Shown: positions 27,217 to 35,685 of the stretch, piece by piece
Layout: each line of letters starts with the position of its first letter
How positions within the stretch are numbered: position 1 is the first letter of the stretch
Origin: Deinococcus sp.
GTDB lineage: Bacteria > Deinococcota > Deinococci > Deinococcales > Deinococcaceae
Assembly: GCF_018260555.1 (NCBI RefSeq)
Contig: NZ_JAGLBB010000020.1
Location: 1-44,429 of the forward strand
Length of the DNA stretch: 44,429 bases
Direction of reading: 5' to 3'
Program-made: the position numbers and the translations under genes
The notes under the pieces: generated by a model
What the model saw: only the letters and a program-made list of their open reading frames with translations
The model's database searches: none
What the model was told of the DNA's origin: nothing

Positions 27217-28321
27217 GGAAGCCGCGCGGGCGCGGGCCGTCTGGGGGGCGCTGCGCCCGCAGGACCGGGCGTGGCTGCTGAGCGTGGCGGCGCAGGCGGG
27301 TGCGGGCGGCGCGGCGCTGGTGGGCGGCGCGGTCCGGGACGCGCTGCTGGGAGTAGCGCCACTGGACCTGGACGTGGTGATTCCCGGCGTGGACGTGCAG
27401 GCACTGGCGGCCGGGCTGGGGTTGCCCTTCGTGGTCCACCCAGTGTTCGGGAACGCGACTGTGACCCTGCCGGACGGCCGGGCGGCGGATCTGGTGCGGG
27501 CACGCCGGGAGGTCTACCCGGTGCCGGGCGGCAACCCACTGCCGCTGCCTGGCTCGCTGACCGACGATCTGTGGCGGCGGGATTTCAGCGTGAATGCGCT
27601 GGCCCTGCACGTCCCTTCTGCTGGCGAGCCCACGCTGCTGGATGTCACGGGCGGCCTGAACGACCTGGGGGCGCGGCGGCTGCGGCCCCTGCACCCGGCT
27701 TCGCTGCGGGAGGATGCCAGCCGACTGGTGCGCGGCGCACGGCTCGCCGCGCGGCTGAACCTGGGTGCCGCGCCCGAACTGCTCTCTCAGGTGCCGGACG
27801 CGCTGGACATGGCCGGGCGTACGCCCCGGTTGTGGGCGGAACTGCGGCTGCTGCTGCACGAGCCCAGGCCGGGCCGCGCGGCAGGCGTGCTGGGCAAGTG
27901 GGGAGCGGGGGCGCTGCTACCGGACACGACGCTGCTCCGCGCCCTGGACGCCCGCCGGGACGCGGGGGCGACCCTGCCCATGCACGCCTACGCGGCGGCG
28001 CTGCTGCACGCCGCGCCCGACCCGGCGGCGCTGGCGGAGCGGCTGAGCCTGGGCGACCGGCCGTCGGCGCTGCTGGCGCGCGCCCTGTCCGACACCCACT
28101 TCCCGGACGGCACCCCGGAACGCGAACTGCGCGCCCTGCTCCGACCGGAAGCGCACGAACCCCTGACCGGGAAGGACGTCCTGGCGCACGGTGTTCCGCC
28201 GGGCCGGGGCGTGGGCGAGGCACTGGCGCACCTGGCGGGCCTGCGCCGCGCCGGAACGCTGGGCAGCGCCGAGGCCGAGCGGGCGGCGTTGAAAGCGTTC
28301 CTGGAGACGAAAGCCCGGTAG
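27197..28321 (+). CDS. tRNA nucleotidyltransferase (CC- or A-adding type)
   Basis: A 374-residue class II tRNA nucleotidyltransferase that adds or repairs the 3' CCA end. The catalytic core is LVGGAVRDALLG followed by LDLDVVIPG (the two metal Asp), with FGNATVTLPDG and the template-like LWRRDFSVNALAL. The helical C-terminal part is less conserved. Deinococcus radiodurans is known to split CCA addition between a CC-adding and an A-adding enzyme of this family; which of the two this is cannot be told by eye. One tRNA in this window (Gly) has no encoded CCA and so needs such an enzyme. ATG 27197 lies inside the end of htrA, so it is translationally coupled. Confidence 0.88.
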   Translation: MKHRSAEEAARARAVWGALRPQDRAWLLSVAAQAGAGGAALVGGAVRDALLGVAPLDLDVVIPGVDVQALAAGLGLPFVVHPVFGNATVTLPDGRAADLVRARREVYPVPGGNPLPLPGSLTDDLWRRDFSVNALALHVPSAGEPTLLDVTGGLNDLGARRLRPLHPASLREDASRLVRGARLAARLNLGAAPELLSQVPDALDMAGRTPRLWAELRLLLHEPRPGRAAGVLGKWGAGALLPDTTLLRALDARRDAGATLPMHAYAAALLHAAPDPAALAERLSLGDRPSALLARALSDTHFPDGTPERELRALLRPEAHEPLTGKDVLAHGVPPGRGVGEALAHLAGLRRAGTLGSAEAERAALKAFLETKAR

Positions 28322-28331
28322 GCCAACCCTC

Positions 28332-28337
28332 TAGAAT
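28332..28337 (+). promoter_or_regulatory. -10 box (TAGAAT) of the M50 protease gene
   Basis: TAGAAT ends 9 bases before the ATG at 28346, giving a leader of at most a few bases. Confidence 0.45.
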
Positions 28338-28345
28338 GCCTGCCT

Positions 28346-28957
28346 ATGGGCCTCATCTCTCTGCTGAGCAGCAACCCGACCGCGTTTGTGATCATCGCGG
28401 CGGCGCTGGTCCTGTCCCTCGCCTTTCACGAGTTCGCTCATGCGTACGTAGCGGACCGTCTGGGCGATCCCACGCCCCGGCGCTTCGGGCGCGTCACGCT
28501 CAATCCCATCAGGCACCTCGATCCGTTCGGGACGCTGCTGCTCCTGCTCGTCGGCTTCGGCTTCGCGCGGCCCGTGCCGATCAATCCGAACAACCTGGGC
28601 CGCTGGGGCACCATGTGGGTGGCGGCGGCCGGGCCGATCAGTAACCTGCTGATCGCGGTGGTATGCGCCGTGCTGCTCAAGGTCGCGCCCCAGACGGATC
28701 TGACGTACACGATCCTGATGATGGTCCTGGGCATCAACGTGGTGCTGGCGGTCTTTAACCTGATCCCGATTCCGCTGCTGGACGGCAGCCGCATTCTGGG
28801 AGCACTCGTGCCGTCGCTGGGCCGCGCCCTGAATCAGTTCGAGATGATGCCGTACTCGTTCCTGATCGTGATGGGCTTCATCTACCTGTTCCGCCCGCAG
28901 ATCGGGCAGCTGATCGGTACAGTGCAGAGATGGGTCATCGGTTTCGTCGGCGTGTGA
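28346..28957 (+). CDS. Site-2-type zinc metalloprotease (M50 family)
   Basis: A 203-residue intramembrane protease of the short, PDZ-free type common in Thermus-Deinococcus. The zinc motif is HEFAH (AFHEFAHAYVADRLGD, about residue 30), and the third zinc ligand is the Asp in PLLDGSRIL (about residue 150). Five or six hydrophobic helices surround these. RFGRVTLNPIRHLDPFGT matches the family loop after the first motif. It cleaves membrane-bound substrates, usually releasing a regulator. No partner anti-sigma gene is adjacent. It is followed by 430 bases of non-coding DNA rich in repeats. Confidence 0.9.
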   Translation: MGLISLLSSNPTAFVIIAAALVLSLAFHEFAHAYVADRLGDPTPRRFGRVTLNPIRHLDPFGTLLLLLVGFGFARPVPINPNNLGRWGTMWVAAAGPISNLLIAVVCAVLLKVAPQTDLTYTILMMVLGINVVLAVFNLIPIPLLDGSRILGALVPSLGRALNQFEMMPYSFLIVMGFIYLFRPQIGQLIGTVQRWVIGFVGV

Positions 28958-29021
28958 AACGGACTGCGACGAACTGGTGGGCAACACCTGTTCCATCCAA
29001 GCGGAGCGATACGGATTCCGC

Positions 29022-29110
29022 GCCATACCGCGAAGGGGCGTCTGTTGTTCCTGCTCGCATCCGCTCGGATTGATTCGGAACTGCACCAACTCAATCGGAA
29101 TCAGTATGAG
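29022..29110 (+). repeat. Dispersed palindromic element, copy B
   Basis: Closely matches 5948-6030 (same orientation) and 30066-30166 (reverse). Shared words in order are cataccgcgaaggggcgtctg, cgctcggattgattc (with small changes) and aactgcacc. The ends form a gattgattc / tcaatc inverted pair. Confidence 0.8.
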
Positions 29111-29207
29111 TGCGAGAGAAACGGGTTGCGGGCGTGGAGTTGGTGTTCACGAAACAGCCGGCAGTCCATACGACCTTGAACAGCAGCCCGGCCGGAGGGA
29201 AGCACCT

Positions 29208-29333
29208 AAGTACACTGCGTTTATCTTATAGATAAACCGCGCGGAGCGCGTAGCAGAAGAAAGTACGTTGAAGCGGGAATGGAGAGGTTCCGGCGCTTTC
29301 CCGGAATCTCGTAATGTTAGCTTCAACGTACTT
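29208..29333 (+). repeat. Dispersed ~98 bp element, copy 2, with flanking inverted repeat
   Basis: 29208-29305 is the reverse complement of 20341-20441 with only a few changes. It contains GTTTATCT-tat-AGATAAAC (29219-29237). A perfect 13 bp inverted pair, aagtacgttgaag (29261-29273) and cttcaacgtactt (29321-29333), bounds its right part; the second arm is absent at the other copy. Confidence 0.8.
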
Positions 29334-29388
29334 AACCTTCGGCCCGGCTGTCTGCTGTGTTCAGTGCCGGTCGTTCAGTGTCGGTCGT

Positions 29389-30030
29389 TCAGCGCAGGTT
29401 GAACATCATGATGACGTGCGCGGCGGTGCCTGCCAGCACGAACAGGTGCCAGATCTCATGGAAGCCGAACACGCCGGGGCGGGGGTTCCAGCGTTTCGTG
29501 GCGTAAACGACGGCCCCGGCGGAGTACAGCACGCCGCCGGCCGCGAGCCAGAAGATGGCGGCGGGTGGCAGGTGGCGGGCCAGTTGCGGCACGAAGGCCA
29601 GGGCCAGCCACCCCATGCCGAGGTACAGGCCGGTGCTGACCCAGCGGGGCAGGCTCAGGGTCACGAGTTTCAGGGTGATGCCGCTCAGGGCGATTCCCCA
29701 GATGACCCACAGGACGGCCGCCTGCCAGGGTCCCTGAAGGCCGAAGTACGCGACCGGGGTGTACGTCCCGGCGATCAGCAGGAAGATTCCGGCGTGGTCG
29801 AGTTTTCGCAGCCACAGCAGGCCGCGTTCGCCGGGAAAGAACGAGTGGTAGCTGGCGCTCGCGGCGTACAGCAGGGTCATGCTGCCGATGAACACGGCGA
29901 AGGGCCACACGGCCAGGTCGCGGGTGTGCGCCCACCACAGCAGCGGCCCCAGGATGATCAGCGCCGCGAGAACACCGGCCCAGTGGGTCAGGGCGTTGAC
30001 GGGTTCGCGGGGGGCGGTCAGGAAGCGCAT
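29389..30030 (-). CDS. Hemolysin III family membrane protein (PAQR-type)
   Basis: A 213-residue protein with seven predicted membrane segments. PVNALTHWAGVLAAL begins the family pattern. ASASYHSF with the Ser/His pair, the Asp in KLDHAGIFLLIAGTYTPV, and the C-terminal GFHEIWHLFVL (H-x3-H) are the conserved zinc-site residues of PAQR/HlyIII proteins. Hydrolase-like activity on membrane lipids is proposed for the superfamily; the bacterial role is not settled, and the hemolysin name is historical. ATG 30030 has a TAGGGT box ending 7 bases upstream. The gene stands alone between two repeat-containing gaps. Confidence 0.92.
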   Translation of the reverse strand: MRFLTAPREPVNALTHWAGVLAALIILGPLLWWAHTRDLAVWPFAVFIGSMTLLYAASASYHSFFPGERGLLWLRKLDHAGIFLLIAGTYTPVAYFGLQGPWQAAVLWVIWGIALSGITLKLVTLSLPRWVSTGLYLGMGWLALAFVPQLARHLPPAAIFWLAAGGVLYSAGAVVYATKRWNPRPGVFGFHEIWHLFVLAGTAAHVIMMFNLR

Positions 30031-30036
30031 TCCTCT

Positions 30037-30042
30037 ACCCTA
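30037..30042 (-). promoter_or_regulatory. -10 box (TAGGGT) of the hemolysin III gene, leaderless type
   Basis: On the minus strand, TAGGGT (30042-30037) ends 7 bases before the ATG at 30030. Confidence 0.5.
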
Positions 30043-30065
30043 GCTCCCACTGCTGATGACGGTCT

Positions 30066-30166
30066 ATCAACTGGGACGGATTCCGGTTGATTAGGTCCAG
30101 TTCCGGGTCAATCCGAGCGGACGCCAGTAGAAACAGCAGACGCCCCTTCGCGGTGTGGAGCCACAG
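30066..30166 (-). repeat. Dispersed palindromic element, copy C
   Basis: Reverse complement of copies A and B. Read on the minus strand: accgcgaaggggcgtctgct, gcgtccgctcggattga, ggaactgg and aaccggaatccgt in the same order. It fills the gap between the hemolysin III and guaB genes. Confidence 0.75.
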
Positions 30167-30252
30167 GCCGTGTCTTCCCGACTGTGGCGCAGTGGAGCGC
30201 AGTCCGTATGAGACGGGATGGCGTCCTCTCCCCCGCCCGGTCGGGCAGAGAC

Positions 30253-31755
30253 TCAGCGGCCGCCGTAGTTGGGGGCCTCCTTGGTGATGGTCACGCCGTG
30301 CGGGTGGCTTTCCACGAGGCTGGCCCCGGTGATCCGCACGAACTGCGCCTCGTCACGCAGCGTCTGGAGGTCCGGCGCGCCGCAGTAGCCCATCGAGCTT
30401 TTCAGGCCGCCCACGAACTGGTAGATGACCTCGCCCGCCGTGCCCTTGTACGCCACGATACCTTCGATGCCCTCGGGAACGAACTTGCGGCTGCCGCTCT
30501 GGAAGTAACGGTCGGCGCTCCCCTGGTCCATGGCGCCCAGGCTGCCCATCCCCCGGTAACTCTTGTAGCGGCGGCCCTCGCGCAGGATGCTCTCGCCGGG
30601 GCTCTCGTCGGTGCCGGCCAGCATGCTGCCCATCATGACGACGTTCGCACCGGCGGCAATGGCCTTGGGCACGTCGCCCGTCTGCTTGATGCCGCCGTCC
30701 GCGATCACCGGAATGCCGGCCTCCATGGCGGCGGCACTGGCCTCGAAGATCGCGGTGATCTGCGGAACGCCCACGCCGGTCACGACGCGGGTGGTGCAGA
30801 TACTCCCCGGCCCGATACCGACCTTCACGGCGTCCGCTCCGGCCAGGATCAGGTCGCGGGTCCCGGCGCGCGTGGCGACGTTCCCGGCGATCATATCCAC
30901 GTCAAAGGCTTCCTTGACCCGGCTCAGGGCGCTGAGGATGCCCTGGCTGTGCCCGTGGGCGCTGTCAAGTACAAGCACGTCCACGCCGGCCTGCACGAGC
31001 GCCCCGGCGCGGTCCATCAGGTCAGCGCCGACCCCGATGGCTGCCGCGACACGCAGGCGGCCCAGGCTGTCCTTGGACGCCCGGGGGTACTTCACGCGTT
31101 TGGTCAGGTCCTTGATGGTGATCAGGCCACGCAGGGTGTAGTCAGCGTCCGTGACGAGCAACTTCTCGACGCGGTGGCGTTTGAAGATCTCCTGCGCCTC
31201 TTCCAGGGTGGTTCCGACCGGCACGGTGATCAGGTTCTCGTGGGTCATGAGGTCCGCGATGGGGGTGGACATATCCTCGATAAACCGCATGTCGCGGTTG
31301 GTGATGATGCCCAGCAGTTTCCCGTCCGGAGCCGTGATGGGCACGCCGCTGATGCGGTACTCACCCATCAGGCGCTCGGCGTCCGCCACGGGCGCGTGCG
31401 GGGGCAGCGTGATGGGGTCCACGATCATGCCGCTCTCGGAACGTTTGACCTTGCGGATCATCTCGGCTTGCGCGTCGATGGGCATGTTCTTGTGCACCAC
31501 GCCGATGCCGCCCTCGCGGGCCATGGCGACCGCCATGTTCGTCTCGGTGACGGTGTCCATGGCAGCCGACATGAACGGAATGTTCAGGCGCACCCGGCGG
31601 GTCAGTTGCGCCTCGATGTTCACCTCGTGCGGTAGAAAGCGCGAATGCCGGGGTTGCAGCAGCACATCATCGAAGGTGATGCCCTCCTGCGCGAACTTGT
31701 AGGCGAAACGGTCACTGCCCTGGGCAGCGGGGACGGGCGTGGCGGGCGCACTCAT
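30253..31755 (-). CDS. guaB: Inosine-5'-monophosphate dehydrogenase
   Basis: A 500-residue enzyme that oxidises IMP to XMP with NAD, the rate-limiting step to GMP. The TIM barrel opens ITFDDVLLQPRHS and has the flavin-like phosphate loops MSAAMDTVTE and GGIGVVH. Two CBS domains are inserted at about 108-225 (MIVDPITLPPHAPVADAERLM; LITIKDLTKR). The catalytic loop GIGPGSICTTR contains Cys320. ADGGIKQTGD and MGSMLAGTDESPGE bind phosphate, and KSYRGMGSLGAM is the flap region. Length is normal. ATG 31755 has a TACACT box ending 8 bases upstream, predicting a leaderless mRNA. The gene stands alone and is divergent from tRNA-Ala. Confidence 0.97.
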   Translation of the reverse strand: MSAPATPVPAAQGSDRFAYKFAQEGITFDDVLLQPRHSRFLPHEVNIEAQLTRRVRLNIPFMSAAMDTVTETNMAVAMAREGGIGVVHKNMPIDAQAEMIRKVKRSESGMIVDPITLPPHAPVADAERLMGEYRISGVPITAPDGKLLGIITNRDMRFIEDMSTPIADLMTHENLITVPVGTTLEEAQEIFKRHRVEKLLVTDADYTLRGLITIKDLTKRVKYPRASKDSLGRLRVAAAIGVGADLMDRAGALVQAGVDVLVLDSAHGHSQGILSALSRVKEAFDVDMIAGNVATRAGTRDLILAGADAVKVGIGPGSICTTRVVTGVGVPQITAIFEASAAAMEAGIPVIADGGIKQTGDVPKAIAAGANVVMMGSMLAGTDESPGESILREGRRYKSYRGMGSLGAMDQGSADRYFQSGSRKFVPEGIEGIVAYKGTAGEVIYQFVGGLKSSMGYCGAPDLQTLRDEAQFVRITGASLVESHPHGVTITKEAPNYGGR

Positions 31756-31762
31756 GCAGGCG

Positions 31763-31768
31763 AGTGTA
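31763..31768 (-). promoter_or_regulatory. -10 box (TACACT) of guaB, leaderless type
   Basis: On the minus strand, TACACT (31768-31763) ends 8 bases before the ATG at 31755. Confidence 0.5.
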
Positions 31769-31871
31769 AGGGACGGTACGTAAGCAGAAGGTAAGCGCGT
31801 CCATATGGCCTGACCGCCTGGCCTGCCCTTGCGCGGGGTACCGGGAGCGTGGTAGATTCCCTCTCGCTTGT

Positions 31872-31947
<76 letters not shown>

Positions 31948-31953
31948 CCCAAC

Positions 31954-31985
31954 CGCACCCGCCTGTTTCAACGCAGGCGGGTGCG
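31954..31985 (+). terminator. Hairpin terminator after tRNA-Ala
   Basis: A perfect 12 bp stem, CGCACCCGCCTG (31954-31965) with CAGGCGGGTGCG (31974-31985), followed by ttcgtct. The T-run is weak. Confidence 0.65.
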
Positions 31986-32202
31986 TTCGTCTGCCCGGTC
32001 ATGGCAGAACCAGAAGCGGCAACTCCCCGTACTTAAGTGCCACACGCCCCAAGGCAACGGCCCGGGAGCGTGTAGCGTTTACGGGTTATACGGATTCCGG
32101 AACAGCAGGTCAGCTCCGCGCCCGGAATCTGCCCTGCACCTGCTCCCACGGGTCTGGTTGAATGCTCAACCGCAGGCCGCATCCGGCCAGACGAACGGAC
32201 CT
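31986..32202. other. Intergenic region after tRNA-Ala
   Basis: No gene seen. ggttatacggattccgg near 32085 is a short word shared with the palindromic element family; a small hairpin ggttga-atgc-tcaacc lies at about 32156-32171. Confidence 0.35.
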
Positions 32203-33918
32203 TCAGCCTTTCTGGAGGGGTCCCACGAACTCGGGTTTTCCGGGCAACGGAACCAGTTTCCCGAGGCTGAGCGGGAATCGGGTCGTCTGGGCGTTCAGGG
32301 TCAGGGTCACGGCGGGCGCGTTCCCCGTCACCAGCTGCGCGCGCACGCCGGGCAGGCCCGTCAGGGCTGCCAGCGGCACGAACGGCACGCGGTCCAGTAC
32401 GCGCACGGTGACGGGCACGGCCGTCGGTCCGACCAGCACGGTGGCGGTCGTGGCGGTCACAGTCTGGAGTTTCAGGCGCAGCGCGCCCACGCTGTCCTCT
32501 AGCGGCAGGAACAGTTGCCCGTCGAGCACGCGCACGCGGCTGGCGGCCGACTGCGCGAGCTGCTCGGGCGTGGGGGCCAGTTTCGGGGCCGGTGCGGGTT
32601 GCGGGGTCGGCTGTGGGGCCGTCTGGGGGGGCGTGGGCCTGGGTGCCGGGGTGGGCGCCGGGGTGGGCGCCGGTGCAGGAGTCTGGGGTTTCACGGCGAC
32701 CGGGGCGCCCAGCGGGGCGGTTGCGGCGTCACGCCGGGCCCTGGCCTGCGCCTGCAACTCGGGCTCGCTGGGCACGCGGCCCCACGCGGCGGGACTGGCG
32801 TGGAAGGTCGGCCAGGCGCCCACCGCCAGTGGCCGCTGCCTGTTCAGGATGTTCAGGCCGCCGCCCTCGGTCGTGAAGTACACGCTGCCCTGATCACTGA
32901 CGCTGATGCCCAGGTCGATCTTCTTACCGGTCTTGATCTGCCACAGGGACTGCCCGGCCTTGCCGATGGCGTGCACGGTGCCCGCGAGGTCCGGCACGAT
33001 GACGCTACCGTCGCTCAGTTCGGCGGCGCTCCCGGCGATCCCGGCGCCCGCCTTGTACGTCCACTCGATCTCGCCGGCGGGGTTCACGGCGTACACGCTG
33101 CCGTCGTAACTGCCGACCACGACCAGTCCGGCGCTGGTCACGATGGGGCTGGCGTTCACGAACAACCCGGTCGGCAGGGACCAGCGGGGCGTGCCGTTGG
33201 GGTTCAGGGCGTAGATGCGGCGGTCGCTGGACCCGAAGTACACCGCGCCGTCCGGCCCGATGGCGGGGCTGCTGAACACCAGGGACCCGGCCGCGTACGC
33301 CCACTTCAGTTTCCCGTCGGGGCTCAGGGCGTGCAGGCGGCTGTTCTGCCCGCCGAAGTAGATGGTGCCGTCCGCGGCAATGGCGGGGCTGCTGAACACC
33401 GGCGCGCCGACCTTGTAGGCCCACAAGGTCTTCCCCTGGGGGTCCAGGGCGTACACGGTGCCGCCGGCGGTGGCGACGATCACGCTGCCGTCGGCGCGCA
33501 GGGCAGGCGTGGCGAAGATGTCTCCGTCGAGCTTGGTCTTCCATAGCAGTTTCCCGGCAGGGTCCAGCGCGTACACGGTATCGTCGTAGGTCGCGGCGAT
33601 GGTGGTGCCCTGGGGCGTCACGACCGGGTAGGCGCGGCCGATATCACCGGTCAGGAACGACCATTTCTCGCTGCCTGTCGCGTCGGTGCGGTGCACGCGG
33701 GCATCCGAAGCTATGAAAGTCAGGTCGCCGTTGGGACTGACGGTCACGCCGGAAATGACGCGCAGTTCCTTGAACACGCCCACCTTGGGCGCGACGAAAG
33801 TGGGAACGGGGGTGGCCTGGGTAGGAGTGGATTGTGCAGGACTGGTTTGTGCAGCGGCGGCCGAAAAACCCACCAGTGTCAGCAGAGAAGCAAGGGGGAG
33901 TACGTGGGTGATCCTCAT
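32203..33918 (-). CDS. Exported PQQ-like beta-propeller protein with Pro-rich linker
   Basis: A 571-residue secreted protein. The signal peptide ends SAAAAQ. Residues about 50-380 are repeated blades of the PQQ-binding-like (BamB-like) propeller: each has DG-hydrophobic-YFG..., YALDP-G and a W, for example TVYALDPQGKTLWAYKVG. A Pro/Ala/Thr linker (about 405-465) follows. The C-terminal part (VRVLDGQLFLPLEDSVGALRL) looks like the copper-amine-oxidase N-terminal-like beta modules common in Deinococcus envelope proteins. No enzyme residues are evident; a structural or binding role at the envelope is most likely. AAGGAG lies 11 bases before ATG 33918. Confidence 0.82.
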   Translation of the reverse strand: MRITHVLPLASLLTLVGFSAAAAQTSPAQSTPTQATPVPTFVAPKVGVFKELRVISGVTVSPNGDLTFIASDARVHRTDATGSEKWSFLTGDIGRAYPVVTPQGTTIAATYDDTVYALDPAGKLLWKTKLDGDIFATPALRADGSVIVATAGGTVYALDPQGKTLWAYKVGAPVFSSPAIAADGTIYFGGQNSRLHALSPDGKLKWAYAAGSLVFSSPAIGPDGAVYFGSSDRRIYALNPNGTPRWSLPTGLFVNASPIVTSAGLVVVGSYDGSVYAVNPAGEIEWTYKAGAGIAGSAAELSDGSVIVPDLAGTVHAIGKAGQSLWQIKTGKKIDLGISVSDQGSVYFTTEGGGLNILNRQRPLAVGAWPTFHASPAAWGRVPSEPELQAQARARRDAATAPLGAPVAVKPQTPAPAPTPAPTPAPRPTPPQTAPQPTPQPAPAPKLAPTPEQLAQSAASRVRVLDGQLFLPLEDSVGALRLKLQTVTATTATVLVGPTAVPVTVRVLDRVPFVPLAALTGLPGVRAQLVTGNAPAVTLTLNAQTTRFPLSLGKLVPLPGKPEFVGPLQKG

Positions 33919-34014
33919 GTGAAGGTAAGCTCCTTTACAGACCCTTTACGGTAGGGCCACGGGGGGCGGCGAGTGTGGACGCCTGACAGGGTAAAGCCTA
34001 AGATGCGAACTGTT

Positions 34015-34509
34015 ATGAAGAAGATCCTCATGCTGACCGCGTTCGCGCTGACCGGCCTTGCCGCCGCGCAGAACTCTGCTCCCGCCGATACCGTGGAAAT
34101 GGCCGGTCCTGCCGCCATGAGCGCCAGCGAGAACTTCGCGAAGGCTCAGGAATACGCTGTGCAGGCCGACGTGGCCTACCCGGTGCCCTTCTACGACCGC
34201 ACGCTTTGGAAAGCCGCTGTGGACCACTCCTACTACGCCTCCAGCATGGAAGCCAGCAACCGCGACTACAGCGCCTACCTGGCGCAGCTGTACACCAAGA
34301 CGCAGTGGTGGATCAACGCCTACAACGCCTGGGGCCGCCTGGGTGCCCTGAGCGACCAGGAGAAGCAGTGGGCTTCCCTGAGCGCCGCGAAACTGGCCTA
34401 CCTGGCCCTGCAGCGTGGTGACAATGCCACCGCCCGCACGTACGCCGAGAAGGGCATGAACTGGGCCGACAGCGCCAGCCTTCAGTCCATCATGAAGCGC
34501 CTGAAGTAA
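34015..34509 (+). CDS. Small exported protein of unknown function
   Basis: A 164-residue protein with a clear signal peptide, MKKILMLTAFALTGLAAAQ, cut after AAAQ or near it. The mature part is mostly helical and rich in aromatic residues (WWINAYNAWG, SYYASSME), with the helical repeats FAKAQEYAVQADVAYP and ARTYAEKGMNWADSAS recalling TPR-like hairpins. I do not recognise a named family. ATG 34015 follows TAAGAT at 33999-34004 with a short leader. A strong terminator follows, so it is a single-gene unit divergent from the propeller gene. Export and isolation suggest an abundant envelope protein, but that is inference. Confidence 0.75.
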   Translation: MKKILMLTAFALTGLAAAQNSAPADTVEMAGPAAMSASENFAKAQEYAVQADVAYPVPFYDRTLWKAAVDHSYYASSMEASNRDYSAYLAQLYTKTQWWINAYNAWGRLGALSDQEKQWASLSAAKLAYLALQRGDNATARTYAEKGMNWADSASLQSIMKRLK

Positions 34510-34526
34510 TCCACTGTTCAGCCCAG

Positions 34527-34557
34527 AAGGCCCCGGTCCGCAGACGGGGGCCTTTTT
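34527..34557 (+). terminator. Rho-independent terminator
   Basis: AGGCCCC (34528-34534) and GGGGCCT (34547-34553) form the stem, followed by TTTTT. Confidence 0.85.
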
Positions 34558-34659
34558 CTGTTGCGAGCAGGCGGACAGACAGGGCATCCGAGCACCCGCC
34601 GATCAAATTAGGTGAAGGGCGCGTCAGGCGCCCTTATCCGTGCCTGGCGAGTGCCGCAG

Positions 34660-34665
34660 TACCCT
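34660..34665 (+). promoter_or_regulatory. -10 box (TACCCT) of the PEGA gene, leaderless type
   Basis: TACCCT ends 7 bases before the ATG at 34672. Confidence 0.5.
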
Positions 34666-34671
34666 GTGGGC

Positions 34672-35586
34672 ATGAAACGGGCGTGGGCGGGACTGGTTCT
34701 GGCAGGACTTCTGAGCGGGTGTGTGCCCGCGCCGCTGCGGGCGCAACCGGACGCGCAACTGCGCCTGCGGGTCACACTGGGCACGCCGCCCGTGCAAGCG
34801 GTTACAGGCGAGCAGGACCTGTACCGCCCGCCGGGGCCGGGCACACTGCTGGTGTCTTCGGACCGCGCGGCGTTTGTGACCAGTGTGGTACTGCCGCAGG
34901 GCGGCGGGGCGGCCGTGCTGCCTGCTGTGCCGGTCACGCCGGGTCAGGCGCAGGTGACGGCTCTGCCCGGCACACTGGGCTTCACGCAGGTGTTCACGGT
35001 CGCCAGTCTGGAACCGCTGAACCTGGGCGGCGCAGCCGGAGCGCGGGGCGTCAACGAGATCGCGCGCGCGGTCGAGGCGGCGGCGGCCAGTCTGCCGCGC
35101 GGGGCGTACACGGCGGCCACGACCACGTACCGCGTCGAGCAGTTCGGTGCCCTGAGCGTCCGGGCGTCCCAGCCGGGCGCGGAGGTCCGCGTGAACGACC
35201 GCCCGGTCGGGACCGCCCCGCTCGTGGTGACGGACCTGCCGCAGGGACCGGTGACGGTCAGCGTGTCGCTGGGCGGCTACCAGACGTTCACGCAGCGCCT
35301 GACCATCCAACCGGAAACCATCAGTGAGGTCAGCGCGGCCCTGCGGCGCATTACGGGCACCCTGAGTGTCCGCAGTGACGTTCCGGCGGCCGTGCTGATC
35401 GAGGGAGGGGCGGCGGGTAATACGCCACTGGACCTGAACGTTCGGCCCGGCGTGTTCTCCGTGAACGTGGTTCCCGCCGACCGCCGCCTGAGCGCGCAGA
35501 ACGTGCTGGTGCGCGTGAATGCTAGCCGGGTCACGGCGCTGGTGTGCAGTGTCACGGCAGGCGAGTACCGCTGCGGTGTCCGCTGA
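34672..35586 (+). CDS. PEGA-domain lipoprotein (DUF4384-like N-terminus)
   Basis: A 304-residue surface lipoprotein. The signal ends GLLSGC with Cys17. Residues about 28-120 (LRLRVTLGTPPVQA, PPGPGTLLVSSDRAAFVTSV) look like the DUF4384 beta fold seen in Deinococcus envelope proteins. Two PEGA domains follow: one at about 163-220 (GALSVRASQPGAEVRVNDRPV then GTAPLVVTDLPQGPVTV), one at about 223-275 (GTLSVRSDVPAAVLIEGG then NTPLDLNV). PEGA domains are extracellular beta folds that usually support protein interaction or wall attachment; no enzyme is evident. The two Cys near the end could form a disulfide. A leaderless-type box fixes the start. Confidence 0.85.
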   Translation: MKRAWAGLVLAGLLSGCVPAPLRAQPDAQLRLRVTLGTPPVQAVTGEQDLYRPPGPGTLLVSSDRAAFVTSVVLPQGGGAAVLPAVPVTPGQAQVTALPGTLGFTQVFTVASLEPLNLGGAAGARGVNEIARAVEAAAASLPRGAYTAATTTYRVEQFGALSVRASQPGAEVRVNDRPVGTAPLVVTDLPQGPVTVSVSLGGYQTFTQRLTIQPETISEVSAALRRITGTLSVRSDVPAAVLIEGGAAGNTPLDLNVRPGVFSVNVVPADRRLSAQNVLVRVNASRVTALVCSVTAGEYRCGVR

Positions 35587-35672
35587 TCGGCCCTCACCCC
35601 TGAATACCCGGTGTTCCCGGACCGGTGGCGCCCGCTCCGCGGGGCCCGCCGTTCTGGCAGCGGGTCAGGCGC

Positions 35673-35678
35673 TACGCT
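35673..35678 (+). promoter_or_regulatory. -10 box (TACGCT), leaderless type
   Basis: TACGCT ends 8 bases before the ATG at 35686. Confidence 0.45.
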
Positions 35679-35685
35679 GCCCGGT

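Larger units (their letters stand above)
28958..29388. other. Repeat-rich intergenic region
   Basis: No gene is supported. The region is almost wholly made of copy B of the palindromic element (29022-29110) and the ~98 bp element (29208-29333). Confidence 0.55.
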
